Source of the DNA: Cordia subcordata
Taxonomy: Eukaryota; Streptophyta; Magnoliopsida; Boraginales; Cordiaceae
Direction: 5' to 3'
DNA: 64,000 nt
Assembly (NCBI GenBank): GCA_028554755.1
Contig: JAPTOF010000005.1
Location: 4,054,501-4,118,500 of the forward strand
Both the position numbers and the translations under genes were made by a program. The notes under the pieces are model-generated. The model had not been told where the DNA came from and searched no databases. It saw nothing but the letters and a program-made list of their open reading frames with translations. Shown piece by piece: positions 9,503-22,069 of this stretch (its first letter is position 1; every line of letters starts with the position of its first letter).

Positions 9503-10796
9503 TTTAACAATTTAAAAAAAAAGTTGCGAAACTAAAATTTTAAATTCTAAAAAAATTATATTTGGACTTGTTTTTAAGAATTTTAATATTTTTAGAAACC
9601 AAATTAAATGGTTATTATAAAAATAAAAATAAAAAAATTTTTTGAAAAAAAAATTCTTTTTCCTAAAAAATCCAATCCGGGCCCAAATTACGATCATGTT
9701 CAGACCAGGACAGGACGTACGATGCAATTACGTTGTTCCAGCTATTGCTGCATGGACTACGCGGATGATGAACAATAATGTCATATCTGCAGTCGCCTTG
9801 GAGTTTGGTGCTTGAAAAATATCAGCAAATAAATCCACTTCGATTGCGACAAAAGCCATAAAGTCAACGTTGGACCATTAATAGGACTTCAGAAATTAGA
9901 TCCAAAAACAGCTATTTCCAGCAACTGCAGGGCAAAAAACACCTGAACTATTTACATCACTTGGGGGAAATTCTTGGGTCCAGCCAACCACCCACCTGCC
10001 TTTCTTACACACAAAGTCCAAAATTCACGTGGGTACCAACTTTCCATCAGTAGGCAATTTTGGGCAGTCCGGATCCAACGTTTTTCCAACACTTGGAGCC
10101 AGTTATCAAGAGCTCTGCTGCTTTTCATTGGGAATTCTTCCACAATCCGTAGACTACCGATGCTGTTAGCACGTGAATGCCAGCTTTATCCGATGAGTAG
10201 TGAAAGGATTAGGAAGAATTTTTACCATTTATTTAACAAAATCATACAATATGCAACACCTTGCCCATGGGGAGGAATGATTTCAGATGACACAAACCTC
10301 TCCTGTTACTCTATTATCAATGAAAGATCCATTACCAGCAACCTAAAGATTGTGAAGACCTAAGAATGCGGCTAAACGGGATTAGATAATAATTCAAATA
10401 ATTGAAACTATATTTTCCAACGTAAAGTTCTGGATTCAAATCCTATAGGCGTGATTTGGAGGGAGGGAGGGACAAAAAGAAAAAAGAAAGCAGCAAAACG
10501 AATCATATCAAACAGGCACGTGCTGTATTGATTGAGTCAATGCAAACAGGTAAAGCTATCGACCTACAATTGTCAGCTGCACCACTAAGATCACAATCTC
10601 TAAATTTGCAACAATGATAAACAGCATGAATATGGTTTTGCAAATTCCTTTACAAGCTACTGATACTAATACGCATATGCAATACTAGCCACTTTACAAC
10701 ATAATTGCAAGACGACACCCCGACACCCCCCCCCCACCCCCCAACAAAAAAAGAAAAACAAAAAATCATTTCCCTGAACTTTATGGCAGTTGCAAA
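9503..10796. other. Gene-free region downstream of the kinase gene
   Basis: 9503-9683 completes a T-rich MITE-like arm. 9690-10370 is less AT-rich than its surroundings. It carries a 129-codon plus frame (9974-10363), but this has no family motif and looks fortuitous. 10448-10470 holds GGAGG repeats and 10724-10742 a C-tract. The last 200-300 bases are probably the 3' untranslated region of the minus-strand kinase gene. Confidence 0.35.
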
Positions 10797-13700
10797 TCAG
10801 AAAACAAAAGTCCCCACCAAGAAGGAGGCAAGGGGGACTGTCAAGTTGTCATCTAGCTCAGTGCTCAGAGGATGGGATTCAACCAGTGTCGTTGCAAGAG
10901 ACACAACCAAGAAACCGAATACCATTTTCGAGCTTTCCGTGATGTAACCAAATGAGGCGAAATAGTACATGTATCTGCTAAAACAATGGTCGTCAGCAAA
11001 TAACCATCATCGAGGTGAGGAAGATTCTTTAAAGAACAAAAAGCCAAAGTTACCCAATTGATGCTAAGAAACCAGCAATTGCCATCCCCATACTCCCAGC
11101 AATTGATTTGTTTCGGTTATAGGGAAGTTTCTGGCTTCCAAACCGTCTACCAACAATATCAGCAACACCTGTAATAGTAATAGTTAAGAGAGGCCTTTTG
11201 GTAGTATCAATTATCAAACATCTAGGATAAGATATGAAAGAAAGTGCTCTCCGGTAATACATTTGTTCAAGGAGTAAATTCATTCAGCATAATAATATGT
11301 CCAAGATGGATTTCAATGAACAGTATAATAGCAAATTTTAGAAAGAAACTTTACCATCTCCTGCACAGAGATTGCAAATTGCTGCAATTGCAATAGGAGA
11401 ATTTCTCCAATAAATTGCACAAGCCAAAGTAACTGCAGCAGCATAATATAATGGTCCTTTCAGAAGTTCTCTGAGACAATATAATAAGCCAAAAGCAATA
11501 TATGAAGTCATTTAGCAGTAACCCATTAAGAAGAAAATAAAAGCATAAAAAGAAAACAAAATCATGTTATATATTTAACATATTTCGGCCCCAACGAGAG
11601 CCACCTTGGCTTAGAAGAACAAAAGTTTATGTGCAATTCATAACACAGGATTCCAGAAAGTTAAGTAAAGAAACAAAGTGCATGATTTATCATTTGTGAA
11701 GTAGAGAAATCTAAATAAAATGAGCCAGAGTCTTTAAAGCTACACTTTGGCACTACATTTACCTTATGTTTTGCTATACCATAGAATGATATATTTTTGA
11801 CAAGTACAATATAAACGTATGAACTTCTCAGCATACTCCTTTATTTCTCTTCAGCTTAAAAAATTTCTACTTTCCAAGTTATTGCTCAGCTCGTGCTTAC
11901 AGTCATGACATCAAAACAATCTTGGTTCTTCATTTTAAGGTTGTTCTTTGTCCCCACATCCAGTAGAGATAGAATAAGCAATCTGTCTCACATTTATGAA
12001 TGACACTCCTACTTCCTCGAGTGAGCAAAAAAACAACTGAATAAACACTTGGACCAATTTGAAGAGCTTGTTAACATTTAAGTGCAAACTTTTGAAAGAA
12101 AGGATGCCCCAACAAACAAAGATCAAAAGGATTCTAGAGAATATGCAAATAACTTCAGCACAGCTGCAACCTGTGGTCTCCAAATCTGGCCATAGACTTC
12201 ACAGTTGCCTCATCTTTCAATATTCCAAGTCCCAAAAGGAGCACCTTTACTACATTAACACCAGGAACTAAAGCTGCCAGGATTGCTCCGCGACGACCAG
12301 AGCTGGAACATTTTTAATAGCTCAATCACTAACATGATAAAAGAATAAAAAGTGATTTCTTTGGTCATGTAGATTGATTTACCTGAACATTGGCCAGCAA
12401 AGCATGAAAGCTAATCCAATGCTAATATGTACAAGCTTCCTGTTCAGTTTCTAAAGAGGAAGAGTGTATATCAAATAAGAAGGAAGTCATAACTACATGA
12501 ATAGAATGACATTCAGACACAACGGCTTTCTACTGCATCTGCTGAAAGGTAAAAACTGGTATATAAATATATACAGAAAAACAGAGTCTAAAAGCCAATG
12601 GCATTGTCTTTTCCAGAGCATAATTCTGTCTACAACAGGACAAATTCACGAACGAGTACTTCATCAATGTAAAAGAGTAACAAATGCAATTTAATGCCCC
12701 CATCTCTAATGAATAGAAGGCTAAATGTATCACAAAGACACAGGAAGATATAGGTTATAACTAGACATCCTGGAAGGGAAAAGCTCCCCCATCTCAATGA
12801 CATAGGGGAAAATGCAGAAGATGCAAGTCACACTAATAATAAGAAAAACATCTACCCTTTGTTTTGGCTTGAATGGAGAAAATAAGTAGTTTCTGGATGA
12901 CTTTTGAGTATATGATTATGTTCTGGTTCTTGTGGACAGGACAACGGGAGAAAGCTTTTCTAGTTAGCAAACACATGAAATGTAGAAAATACTAACGCGC
13001 TAAAACAGAAGTAATACAGCCAACACTATAGATAAAATACACTGACAAGAGAAATGGTTACACAACTAGGGGCCGGGCGTTTAGGTAAAATCCAAGCCAA
13101 ACATCTGCAACACTCTTGTGCGTAGCCAATGCATCTTTACCACCCAGGCAAAGAAGCCAACAGGATTTCGAAAGAAACAATAATAATGTCACCAATTCAG
13201 AAAAATTGAAAAAATCTCCACAAGCTGTAGTCATTAAGTCCAAAGCACCTAGTAACTGAATTTTCTGTTTCTTTTTGGGTAAGTAAAGCTACTTAATCAA
13301 ATCTCTTCTTAGTCCTTCAGTTAAAATTGTTAGAAAGGTGCTTATTACACCTTTTAAATGGTAGTGGCAAGCCAAGTAGTGAACCTGGATCTTTCGTTAA
13401 CAGGTTTTCGTAAATTAAATAATTTATTACCTCAACGGATGTTTATTTTTTCCCTTTCATTGTGTTGTAATAGGCTTAGCAAGTTTAGGAGAAAATCAAA
13501 TAAACGGCAGCCGTGAACGGGGCTCTTACTATTGCTGGAGTTAAGAGGATGCTCCCCATGGATTCAAACACAAGAGATCACATCTGACGGAAATAATCTA
13601 AAAAACACTTGAACTACTCTCTGAACCCACGCTCGGATCAACTTGAGATAATAGCAGCCTCTACCTAATATTTTCAATTTTCGCAAAATTTATCTCTACC

Positions 13701-14115
13701 ACTTGACAAAAACAGCAGCACCAACTTCACCATAAACAAAAAATATTCAATTTGCAAAAGCATTTGATTTCAAAGAGTTCTACATAAGAAGACCCACCTG
13801 GTCAAAGATGTCTCTTTTAGCAGTCTCTTCCCAGAACCGAAGAATGGAGAGGGCAATGCCACCGGATAATACGGCAGAAATTATGTCCGCAGTTACTGGG
13901 TCTCCCGAAAACATCGAGACCGGAAGCGCCGCCGCCGCCGCGGATGACGTCAGTTCTGGACGGACCTTCCGATTGAATGGGTGGAAGAGAAGCTGTGGGG
14001 AGGAGGAACCGAGAGGAAAACAAGGTTGACAGTTTATTATGATAGAGAAATGCGGGTGACGAAGGCGTGAAGTTGAGTTGACTGGAGCTAATAGTTGATA
14101 ACCAAACGTTGCCAT
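10797..14115 (-). CDS. FOLK: Chloroplastic farnesol kinase (DUF92/polyprenol kinase family)
   Basis: The family uses a nucleotide triphosphate to phosphorylate farnesol or phytol in chloroplast membranes, recycling free prenols. Six exons on the minus strand join in frame with GT-AG borders: 14115-13798, 12450-12383, 12302-12171, 11470-11355, 11168-11054 and 10974-10797, giving 308 codons plus or minus a splice choice. Residues 1 to about 65 are rich in Ser, Pro and Arg and lack acidic residues, as in a transit peptide. Exon 1 ends FWEETAKRDIFDQ; exon 2 gives KLNRKLVHISIGLAFMLCW; exon 4 gives ELLKGPLYY and NLCAGDG; exon 5 gives ADIVGRRFG and KLPYNRNKS; exon 6 ends LSTELDDNLTVPL. These are the family's signature blocks in order. 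The YNRNKS-AGS and YMYYFASFGYI blocks are closer to FOLK than to phytol kinase VTE5, as I recall them. The ATG at 14115 is the first before the transit region. The last acceptor could be CAG at 10975-10977 (chosen, keeps family length) or the AG three bases earlier. Confidence 0.88.
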
Positions 14116-15099
14116 GCCCTTCGCTGCCTAAGTTTTTGTCTTACTTGTCAATACACACTGTTGAGCTTGAAGTTCAACTCTTGCATTTTCAACAACTTTC
14201 TTTGAACGTTCGTTGGCACACCCACTTGCCATTTTAACCCCACCTATGACTATCATCTATTCATCTATGACATTTTACGAGGGTGTTTGGCTTTGCTTAT
14301 AAGCAATTTAAGGTCTCGTTTGGATTGATTTTTTTTAAAAGTACTTTTTTTACAAAGCTTTTTTTAAAGGGTTTTAAGCAGTAGCAAAAGTTATTTTGTG
14401 TTTAGATTTATCCTGTCAAAAGCCCTTTTTAGCTGCAACAGTCATTTGGATAAAAAGCTATAAAAGCACTTTTTTTCAGGTAAATTTACTAAAAAAGACA
14501 TACAGAAACACTTTTAGTGCTTGGTATTTGGATTTAAAAAGAAAAAGAAATTGTTATAAATAAGCTGTTAGCTTAAAAAAATAAATCCATGAATTGTTAT
14601 TTTTAATTTTATTTTTATTTTATCATACATATTTGATATCTAACTTTGAGAAAATAATTTTCTTTTTTACAAATTTAAATATTTTCCTTTAAAAAGTGAA
14701 CTTAAATAAGAAAACATGAAATAAAAAATAAACAAAATCCTACCTGTATTGGTAGAATCCTAACAATATTTTGTCATGCTCGAGTAATTTCGTTCCCGAG
14801 CTGGAAATCGCGATAAGCTTGACTCTAATCACTAGTAGTATGATGCATGAGCAGTGGTTGTTTTTATTAGATGGCTAGAAGCTTTAGTTGTTCCATAAAT
14901 TTCACTTCATGCAATGAAGGTTTACAAGACTATGCAAGTAAAAGAGAACATATTGACAAAATATCGCTGCTTGGTTGAGTCTTAACCGATTCAAAGGAGA
15001 AAACAAAATGAAGAGCCCTTGTAGTTTCCAAGGATGGCAAACAACCTTCTCATTGAAAATAAAGGAACCCTAATATTATGTAGAAGGGAACACAAGCAA
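14116..15099. other. Kinase upstream region with a partial MITE
   Basis: 14116-14280 should hold the promoter of the minus-strand kinase gene, but I see no clear TATA box. A family A-like MITE begins at 14311 (GGTCTCGTTTGGATTG after TTA) and runs T-rich to about 14530; its right end is not intact. 14560-15099 is AT-rich and shows no gene. Confidence 0.4.
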
Positions 15100-15374
<275 letters not shown>

Positions 15375-16211
15375 CTGTACAATTTAAGAGATTGAGCAAT
15401 TAAAAGTAGTTTAAACCTTCACACTTCACCTTTTCTTTCCTTCCTATCAAGGAAATGATACGCGTCCTAATCATTTATCCAATACATAGCCACAACCAAA
15501 GAATGTATGCCAGAATATCTTTGATCAATAACCATATCTTCCATAGTTGATATGCATAGTGTGCATGTGCGTGTGTATATATTTCAGAGCTTCAAACAAA
15601 TCTACTACACTTAAAATCCTCAAAATTGTTATTGCACATGGTGGCTAATGGCATACGAGACTCAAGTCACTTTCTTGCAGTGCATATATCTTCATCAAAT
15701 GTTCAAGCCTTTTCACTATGAAAGGGATGTTAACAAAATTAAGCATGACCAACTACGAAAAGAAAAAAAGCAAAATTATCAAGGATACTTTGTGTCTACG
15801 GGCAAAGATAATATGCTTTGTCGCAGTTGGGCAAAAGTTCATATAAGTCAATACTTTTTTTTTCTTTTGGCTAAAAAAGAAAGTACTTGTATTTGATCAT
15901 AAACAAACTAATTACATCATAGGCAAACCAAAATCAGCCTCTTTACATTAAAAAGTTGGAGTCAATGTTCCATAATTTGTACAATTTCCTGTTAAATGCA
16001 TTACTCATAAATCTGTTAAGCACAATTTACACAAACCCAGTTCAATTCGGCCAAATTTCAGCCCTTTTACAGGGAACCCAATTTAGAAATACAAATTTAG
16101 GAGCTTCAATAGCAGCCACGGTGATGTCAATCACAATCAAAGTTTTACTCAAGATTTGATTTTTTCTTCACGAGATAATTAAGCGGACAGAATCAACACA
16201 AACCCAAGTCC

Positions 16212-16249
<38 letters not shown>

Positions 16250-16643
16250 CATATATACACACATATATGTTCCTTATCCGATATTCCCATGCCATCATCA
16301 TCTCCTAATTATACTCGACAACCACCTACTTCTCATAATCTATCTTCCTCTAATCTTTTAATCTTCAGAATATTTTGCCTTATTCATTATCTTTTGCCTC
16401 TTCTCCCAAATGTCACGACAACTACTCTTATAATCCACAATATGAAAAAAAATTAACAGATAAATTTAAGAGAGAGAAAACCACAAGAAGGTAAGAAAAA
16501 ACTTACTCGTGCAATCTGCAAGCCAAGTGAAGATCTTCTAGAAAGAGAGAGAAGATAGCATATGGAAGTGAACGAAGAAAGAGAAGGATTTGTTTTTGGG
16601 TAGAAAAGTAAAGTTTTGTTGTCAGCGCATTTTTGAAGCACTC
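15375..16643. other. Gene-free; possible OPR intron remnant
   Basis: If the OPR fragment was once part of a gene, 15375-15640 would be intron. No further OPR block is visible. A (TA)n run occupies 16216-16246. The remainder carries only short frames without motifs. Confidence 0.3.
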
Positions 16644-16833
16644 TCTCTCATCTAGCGCAAGAACTTATTTTAGAAGCTCTAATTTTTAGCTTTTAAAAAA
16701 AGCTCATTTTGAGCTTTTTTTGCAGCTTGAGCTTTTTGTTAAAATCCAATCCAAACAGCTCTCAAAGTGTAAAAAGTGCTTTTTTTCACAAAAAAGTGTT
16801 TTTTTCTCTAAAAAAGCCAATTCAAACGCAGCC
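16644..16833. mobile_element. MITE family A copy, damaged
   Basis: Right-end sequences AATCCAATCCAAACAGCTCT (about 16743-16762) and GCCAATTCAAACGCAGCC (ending 16833, followed by TAA) both look like family A ends. T-rich arms (AAAGCTCATTTTGAGC) lie to their left. One copy may be inserted in or overlapping another; the left end is unclear. Confidence 0.45.
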
Positions 16834-16943
16834 TAAGTGGGCAAAAATTAAGCAGGTGTGGAGCAGGTTATTCTTTTTTGTGCTTACAAATCTAACAGTC
16901 AATTCTCTTAAAAAGACATATTTATACTTACAAATGACAAGAA

Positions 16944-17071
16944 CGTTACAATAAATGTTACCCTTCTTTCCTATTATACTGTCACCGTTACAATAAATGT
17001 TACCCTTCTTTTCTATTATACTCTCACCTACCCGATGCAGCTCTCACCTACCCGATGTAGCTCTCACCTAC
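16944..17071. repeat. Tandem repeats, 42-bp and 20-bp units
   Basis: A 42-bp unit starting CGTTACAATAAATGTTACCC occurs at 16944 and 16986. It is followed by 20-bp units CTCTCACCTACCCGATGCAG at 17021 and 17041 and a half unit at 17061. The copies differ by one or two bases, so the duplications are recent. Confidence 0.85.
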
Positions 17072-18242
17072 CAATCAATACTTCCTTCACACGAAAATAA
17101 AAATTAGGCTCCAAAAACATGCATGAACACTCTGCTGCAGCACCATTGACATACAAAGGAAAATTTTTGACTATTTTATTTTGTTAATATTTTCAAGATC
17201 TGACCATTTCCTGGGTTGTGATTTTTATTAGAGGTTCTGAGCTTTTTCTATTTTTTTTTTTTGGCTAAACAAAGTGCAAAAAATCAATGAAACAAATCCA
17301 ATAAGATGAAACAATGTCGTGTATGCATATGAATTTTGAATGTATTTGATTATTTTTGTGAATAAAGTTTGTAGCTTTGGTGAAAGTTTTGTGGAATCCG
17401 ATCTAGGGTTGGGAGGATTTTGGTGTATTGATGCTGTGATGTTGGTATAGATGTGAAATAGATTAGATTGATGCATTCACTATTTTGATATCACAACATG
17501 ATCATGAATTTGTCTACAAAACATTATTTGCTCCGAGAGAATGTGTAAATTCATGGTGTTTTACATTGAATTCGAGTAAGTGCGTAATTCCATCATATTT
17601 TTAAGATTAATTTGTCTGTTATATCAAATTAAAACCTCTATGTGATGTCGAATTCTTTCTTAGATAGCATCATTCTCATCTCTCTGTAGCGTAATAATTT
17701 TTTGCACCCTGAACATCTACATTAGTTGATTAGATCTACAATTAAGCCAAGAAATATGTCTTCTTTCCTGCGAAATTTCTGCAAGGAAAATCCTACACTT
17801 GTATTTTTGAACTTTGTGTAATGAAGATTGAATTATTTTGTAATTAATAAGCGACTCTTCAAATGAAAGTTTACAATTAATTTTGTCTGCATTAAAGGAA
17901 TTGCAATGATCATCACATTTATACTCTTGAAAGTTGCTTCCTACAATTAGGTTGTTCATTGATCAATTGAACTACTGCTAAAATTGCGTGATCTATAAAA
18001 CCACTCTCTGTCTCTCAAATTTCTTCTGTTTTTGGTTGGTTTTACGTTTCTGAGGGAGGCAATTCACCGTTTTCCTATACCATTGTTGACAACCAAACGT
18101 GAGTGTCTAATATTGGTTGAACTCCTTTTACTTTACTCTTTTGCATTTCTTTTGTATATGTTACATGTCCAGTTTTTAGTGTCATCTTGGTCTGCTGTTT
18201 GTCTAAACTAGTTAAAAGCTATCCTACTCAAAATATTCTTGC
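17072..18242. other. Gene-free; probably 5' half of the PIF element
   Basis: This AT-rich stretch has short frames only. It lies upstream of the PIF/Harbinger transposase remnant, so it may hold that gene's decayed 5' part, but I recognise no block before 18243. Confidence 0.3.
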
Positions 18243-18715
18243 AATTGTAGACTTTAATATTTGTTTCACGTTTGCAAGGATTGGATGGGAAGGATCTACT
18301 CATGATGATCGAGTATTTAATGAAGCAATCCAAAAGCCAAAGCTAAACTTTCCCCCATCTAACTAGAAAGAAACACTATATTGTAGATGCAGGATACAGG
18401 CATATGATAGGATACATGGGCCCTTACAAAGGTGAAAATATAAGATATCATTTAGAAGATTTTTTAGGACAATCTAATTGCGTGCACCATGAGGGGTAAA
18501 GAAAAAGTTCAACTATCTACATTCTTCTTGTAGGAATATAGTTGAAAGAACATTCGGAGTATAGAAAGCACGTTGGAGTATATTGTATAACTTGCCATCC
18601 TTTAATATTGACACACAAAAGGACATTGTGATTGCTACCATGGCAATTCATAACTATATAAGAAAAAAAGGTGTTGCAGATGATGCATTTGAAATTGCTC
18701 AAAGTGAAAGTTATG
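18243..18715 (+). pseudogene. PIF/Harbinger transposase remnant, first part
   Basis: This encodes the DDE nuclease of a PIF/Harbinger transposon with several breaks. Blocks in order are AIVDFNICFTFARIGWEGS, THDDRVFNEAI, HYIVDAGYRHMIGYMGPYKG, RYHLEDFLG, IVERTFGV, ARWSILYNLP and VIATMAIHNYIRKKG. These match the family pattern DFxMxFxYxxAGWEGSxHDxRV, YLVDAGY, IERTFGVLKxRF, LHNFIR. The likely catalytic acids are the Asp of VDF, the Asp of VDAGY and the Glu of VERTF. Stops (in PPSN-stop-K and FGV-stop-KAR) and two frame changes inactivate it. It is interrupted at 18715 by the gypsy element and resumes at 36368. Confidence 0.82.
18711..18715. repeat. Left target-site duplication TTATG of the gypsy element
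   Basis: TTATG directly precedes the LTR start TGATCG. The identical TTATG lies at 36368-36372 after the far LTR end. The transposase frame is continuous across one copy. Confidence 0.9.
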
Positions 18716-20490
18716 TGATCGTAAACCTTTAAGAGTATTATTTGCAAGCATACGGGTCGCGGTAGTATAGCGTATGTGATTGCGGGATCGTGTCCACGAG
18801 GAGGCTATCTCAATGTGTGGCTCTAAGTAAAAGTGTGTCCTATGCTAGCTACATATGGTCCTACCTACTCTTTTTAAGGTTTTTGGATTGACTGGTGCTC
18901 TAATTTAAACCTACACTAAGGGAAAATAAATCTAACGGGAATAGTGGCATAAACAAGTTATGGAAGTGAGGATCTACAAGGGTTTGGGAGAACTTAGGGG
19001 TGATTGCTCCTTAGGAACAGATTTGAGTTTCTAACCTTGTTTTAAGGCTATTGATGGTTCGATTACTCTAATGGCGAGTTTAGTTTACTAGACTTACCAC
19101 ATCTAACTATCAGTGCAACCGTATCCCTGATTGGGCCCAATTAGAAGTATAGGTTAGTGCTAGCTAGCTATGGCTTTTGGGTCTAGTTCTAAGTCCCTTG
19201 GGTGTTGATTAATGTCCTAATAGGGAGTTTAACATTTTAGTTATGTTTCAAACTAGAGATTAAGTCTCCCAGGTTAAGCAAGTGATAGTGATACCTTTTT
19301 AGCCATGTTTCATGCAATAGGTGATTATCTACTATATTAAAGGCATGAAAAACACAATTAATTAACACAAACGTAGTTACAAATAGGGCTCATGCCATTA
19401 ACATGGATTAAGGCTAAGGTAAGGCCACTATTATTAGCATCTAAGCACAAATTGACATGCAAACTCATAGAGGTTATTCATTAAACGCCTTGACATGTTC
19501 AATTTCAAACCATAGAAATGTAAGAACAAAGCAAGTATATACAACCATCAAAATCCTAAAACAAGTGTTAAAATCCTTAACCCATTACAAAAATAGCAAT
19601 CATCCTTAATGTAGAGCAAATCTAACATAGTATAGACAACAATAAAGAGAAGAATATAAAGCTCTTTCATTATCCTTTCTTGCTCTTTACAAATCTTGCT
19701 CCAAAACCCTTCAAATCCTTGTTTGATCTTCAAATTCAAGCTTGTTTATGGATAGAATTGATGTGGGATTGAGTGTGTGAGGTGGGTTTTAAGTGGATTT
19801 GGGATTTAGGCAAATGGGTGTGTGAAAAGATTGGTGTTGTCCCTGAAAAATGGCTTAAATGGAGCTATCAACACGTAAGGCCAAGGAACCAGCCGGGCAA
19901 CCGTCTTTGGGCCTAAGTCAACTGGACTAAATTGGCCAAAATTCTGATTTGGCCGATCAACTAGCCTTGACAGGAAGTCAACTAGTTTTAATAGTAAAAT
20001 GTTCATTTCTTGCTCGTTTTGGCTCAACTCCGCACATCGTTTTTTTCTATGGCTTCGTATCACTTCCAAGGATCTTCTAAGCCGTCTTTTGCACCCTAAA
20101 ATATGTCTAAACTTTGTCCATGTCATTCTTTGTTTGCAAGCTTTGAATTTGCCTCCTGTTCCGCTCGGTTTCACCTCGGTCGCTCTTTCTTTCGCTGGCC
20201 ACTTCCAAATGCATCTTTCAAGCCTTGTTTAAGTCCCAAACACCTTTGGCTTTAATCCACATCCCAAATACCACCAATCAAAGTCCAATCATCTCTCTAA
20301 ATCTCACCTACAATAAGCAACAAATGCGCATTAGTGTAGCATTTAAGTTATAACCACAACTATAAAGATGTAAACCCTAATATGTATAAGTATGACCTAA
20401 ATGCCATACTAATACACTAAATGAAGATCAAAACACATCGAAAAAAGTATATACATATAATGCATAATCACACATAAAAGTAACACATCA
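18716..20490 (-). repeat. 3' LTR of the gypsy element, 1775 bp
   Basis: On the minus strand it begins TGATGTGTTAC at 20490 and ends GGTTTACGATCA at 18716. It is the more complete of the two LTRs. Compared with it, the 5' LTR lacks about 500 bp (equivalent of 18840-19338) and about 660 bp (equivalent of 19425-20090). Confidence 0.85.
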
Positions 20491-20504
20491 ACACCCCCAA
20501 ACCT
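20491..20504 (-). promoter_or_regulatory. Polypurine tract of the gypsy element
   Basis: The minus strand reads AGGTTTGGGGGTGT directly before the 3' LTR start TGATG. This is the plus-strand priming site of the element, G-rich as usual. Confidence 0.7.
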
Positions 20505-22069
20505 TCTACTTGCTTGTGTCCAAGCAAGTCTAAACCTAAGTCTATCTCAAGGTTGGTCGAAAGGGTTGCCTAGAGGATTGATTTGCTATCAAGGAGAGTC
20601 TAAATAATATGAAGGGGTCATTCCTTTCGTAAAGGGATTTCCAAGCCTCTTTGGATCTTTTCCTTACTCTCAAGGGGTCTCCCACCTCTAGGAAGTTCCC
20701 AAGTAGCCTTAACCACCACAACCTGGGATTCTTACACACTCACACGAGATGTTGATACTTCGTGCCCCCTCAACTAATATGGCCTCCCCAATATACATAA
20801 AGCCTCAAAGACAAGGAGAGAAAGAATGTACAAAAACGATAGCTCACAAAATGACATAAAGAGCCTCATTCACAACACATCAAAATTACGAAACGATAAC
20901 TTGTGTTAAGTTGACATTGTGTCACTTAAACACTTATCCAATGAACTTCACTTTTGCATATTTTTGGTGCCTTTAACTTTTTCTCATTGATTTTATTATT
21001 ATTATTTCTTTTTCAAGCTTTTTGTCTTTTTTTCATTTTTCTGAATTTTTCATACTTTCATAACATGAGCAAACAGAAAAGAAAAAGAAAGGATAAGGCA
21101 TATGAAAAGGAACCAATCAAGGAAGGGGCACAAAGTATCAAAACCCTTTTTTCAAACTCTTCTTCCAACCAACTCATGAGGTAGCTATAAGGTGCATTCT
21201 TAAAAGTAATCACTTCCCACAGCTTTCAAAAGGCAGCTCCTCGAAGTCTCGGATCTCCCTCCAATCCATTTACTCTCCACAATACAAACTTAGCTTCACC
21301 ACTTAACTAAATCAATTACAAGAGCCAACACTCCAATCACCCAAGAGATAAACAACTTTATATGCATCAAAATTGAAAATTTTTCACCATTTTAAGAATA
21401 TAATGCACGTCTACCCTAATCAAAGCATAAAACAATAAAACCAAACTCCTACACCTTTAAACCTAAACTTTGCTTGTCCTTAAGCAAATAGAATAAGGCC
21501 ATATGATAAGCAATTAGGCATCATAAAGCACGTAAAACTAGTGGGGATAGGATAGATAAGAGGGGACAAGTGGAGGGTGAATAGATACAACCTTGTGTAG
21601 CACTAAGCCACACATGCCATGTTTTGATGATTGTGTCCATTAACTTCTTTTGCAACCAATTCCCACTCAACTCAAAAGATCTACAAAGGAAGTCAACAAA
21701 CACAACATTAAAAGCTCACAATGGCAAGTGTAAATGACAAGGCTTTATGTATGGAAACTAACGGACATGAGGGAAACAAAAATTAAAAGAAAAGAAATGA
21801 AAAACAAAATGTGCTAAGAAAAGCAAAAGTAAAGAACTCATTAATCAAACTCTAACTATCAAAATTTCTAGGGTGCCTCATAGTAGCGCTGGATTTTACG
21901 CCCCCAGTCAGACAATAATGTTAGGGCTAATGGTGCTTAAATCCTTAGGTGCATACTGTCAAACAAGGAAATTAGCATAGAAAAAGGTAGCAAATGGATG
22001 CAACAAATGAAAAATGCAATCAACAACATGCATCCAACGCCTTAAAGATCTGAACTCGTGCCTAAGATA
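20505..22069 (-). other. 3' non-coding interior of the gypsy element
   Basis: No protein motif is seen. Athila/Tat-type elements often carry a long non-coding or envelope-like stretch between pol and the 3' LTR; no envelope-like frame is present here. The plus-strand frame at 20954-21184 is low-complexity. Confidence 0.5.

Noticed and set aside
9974..10363. 129-codon plus-strand frame downstream of the kinase gene
   Set aside because: No family motif, and an overlapping minus frame is equally open; more likely chance in a less AT-rich stretch.
13808..14029. Plus- and minus-frame ORFs overlapping kinase exon 1
   Set aside because: Shadows of the true minus-strand frame, which matches the family and splices correctly.
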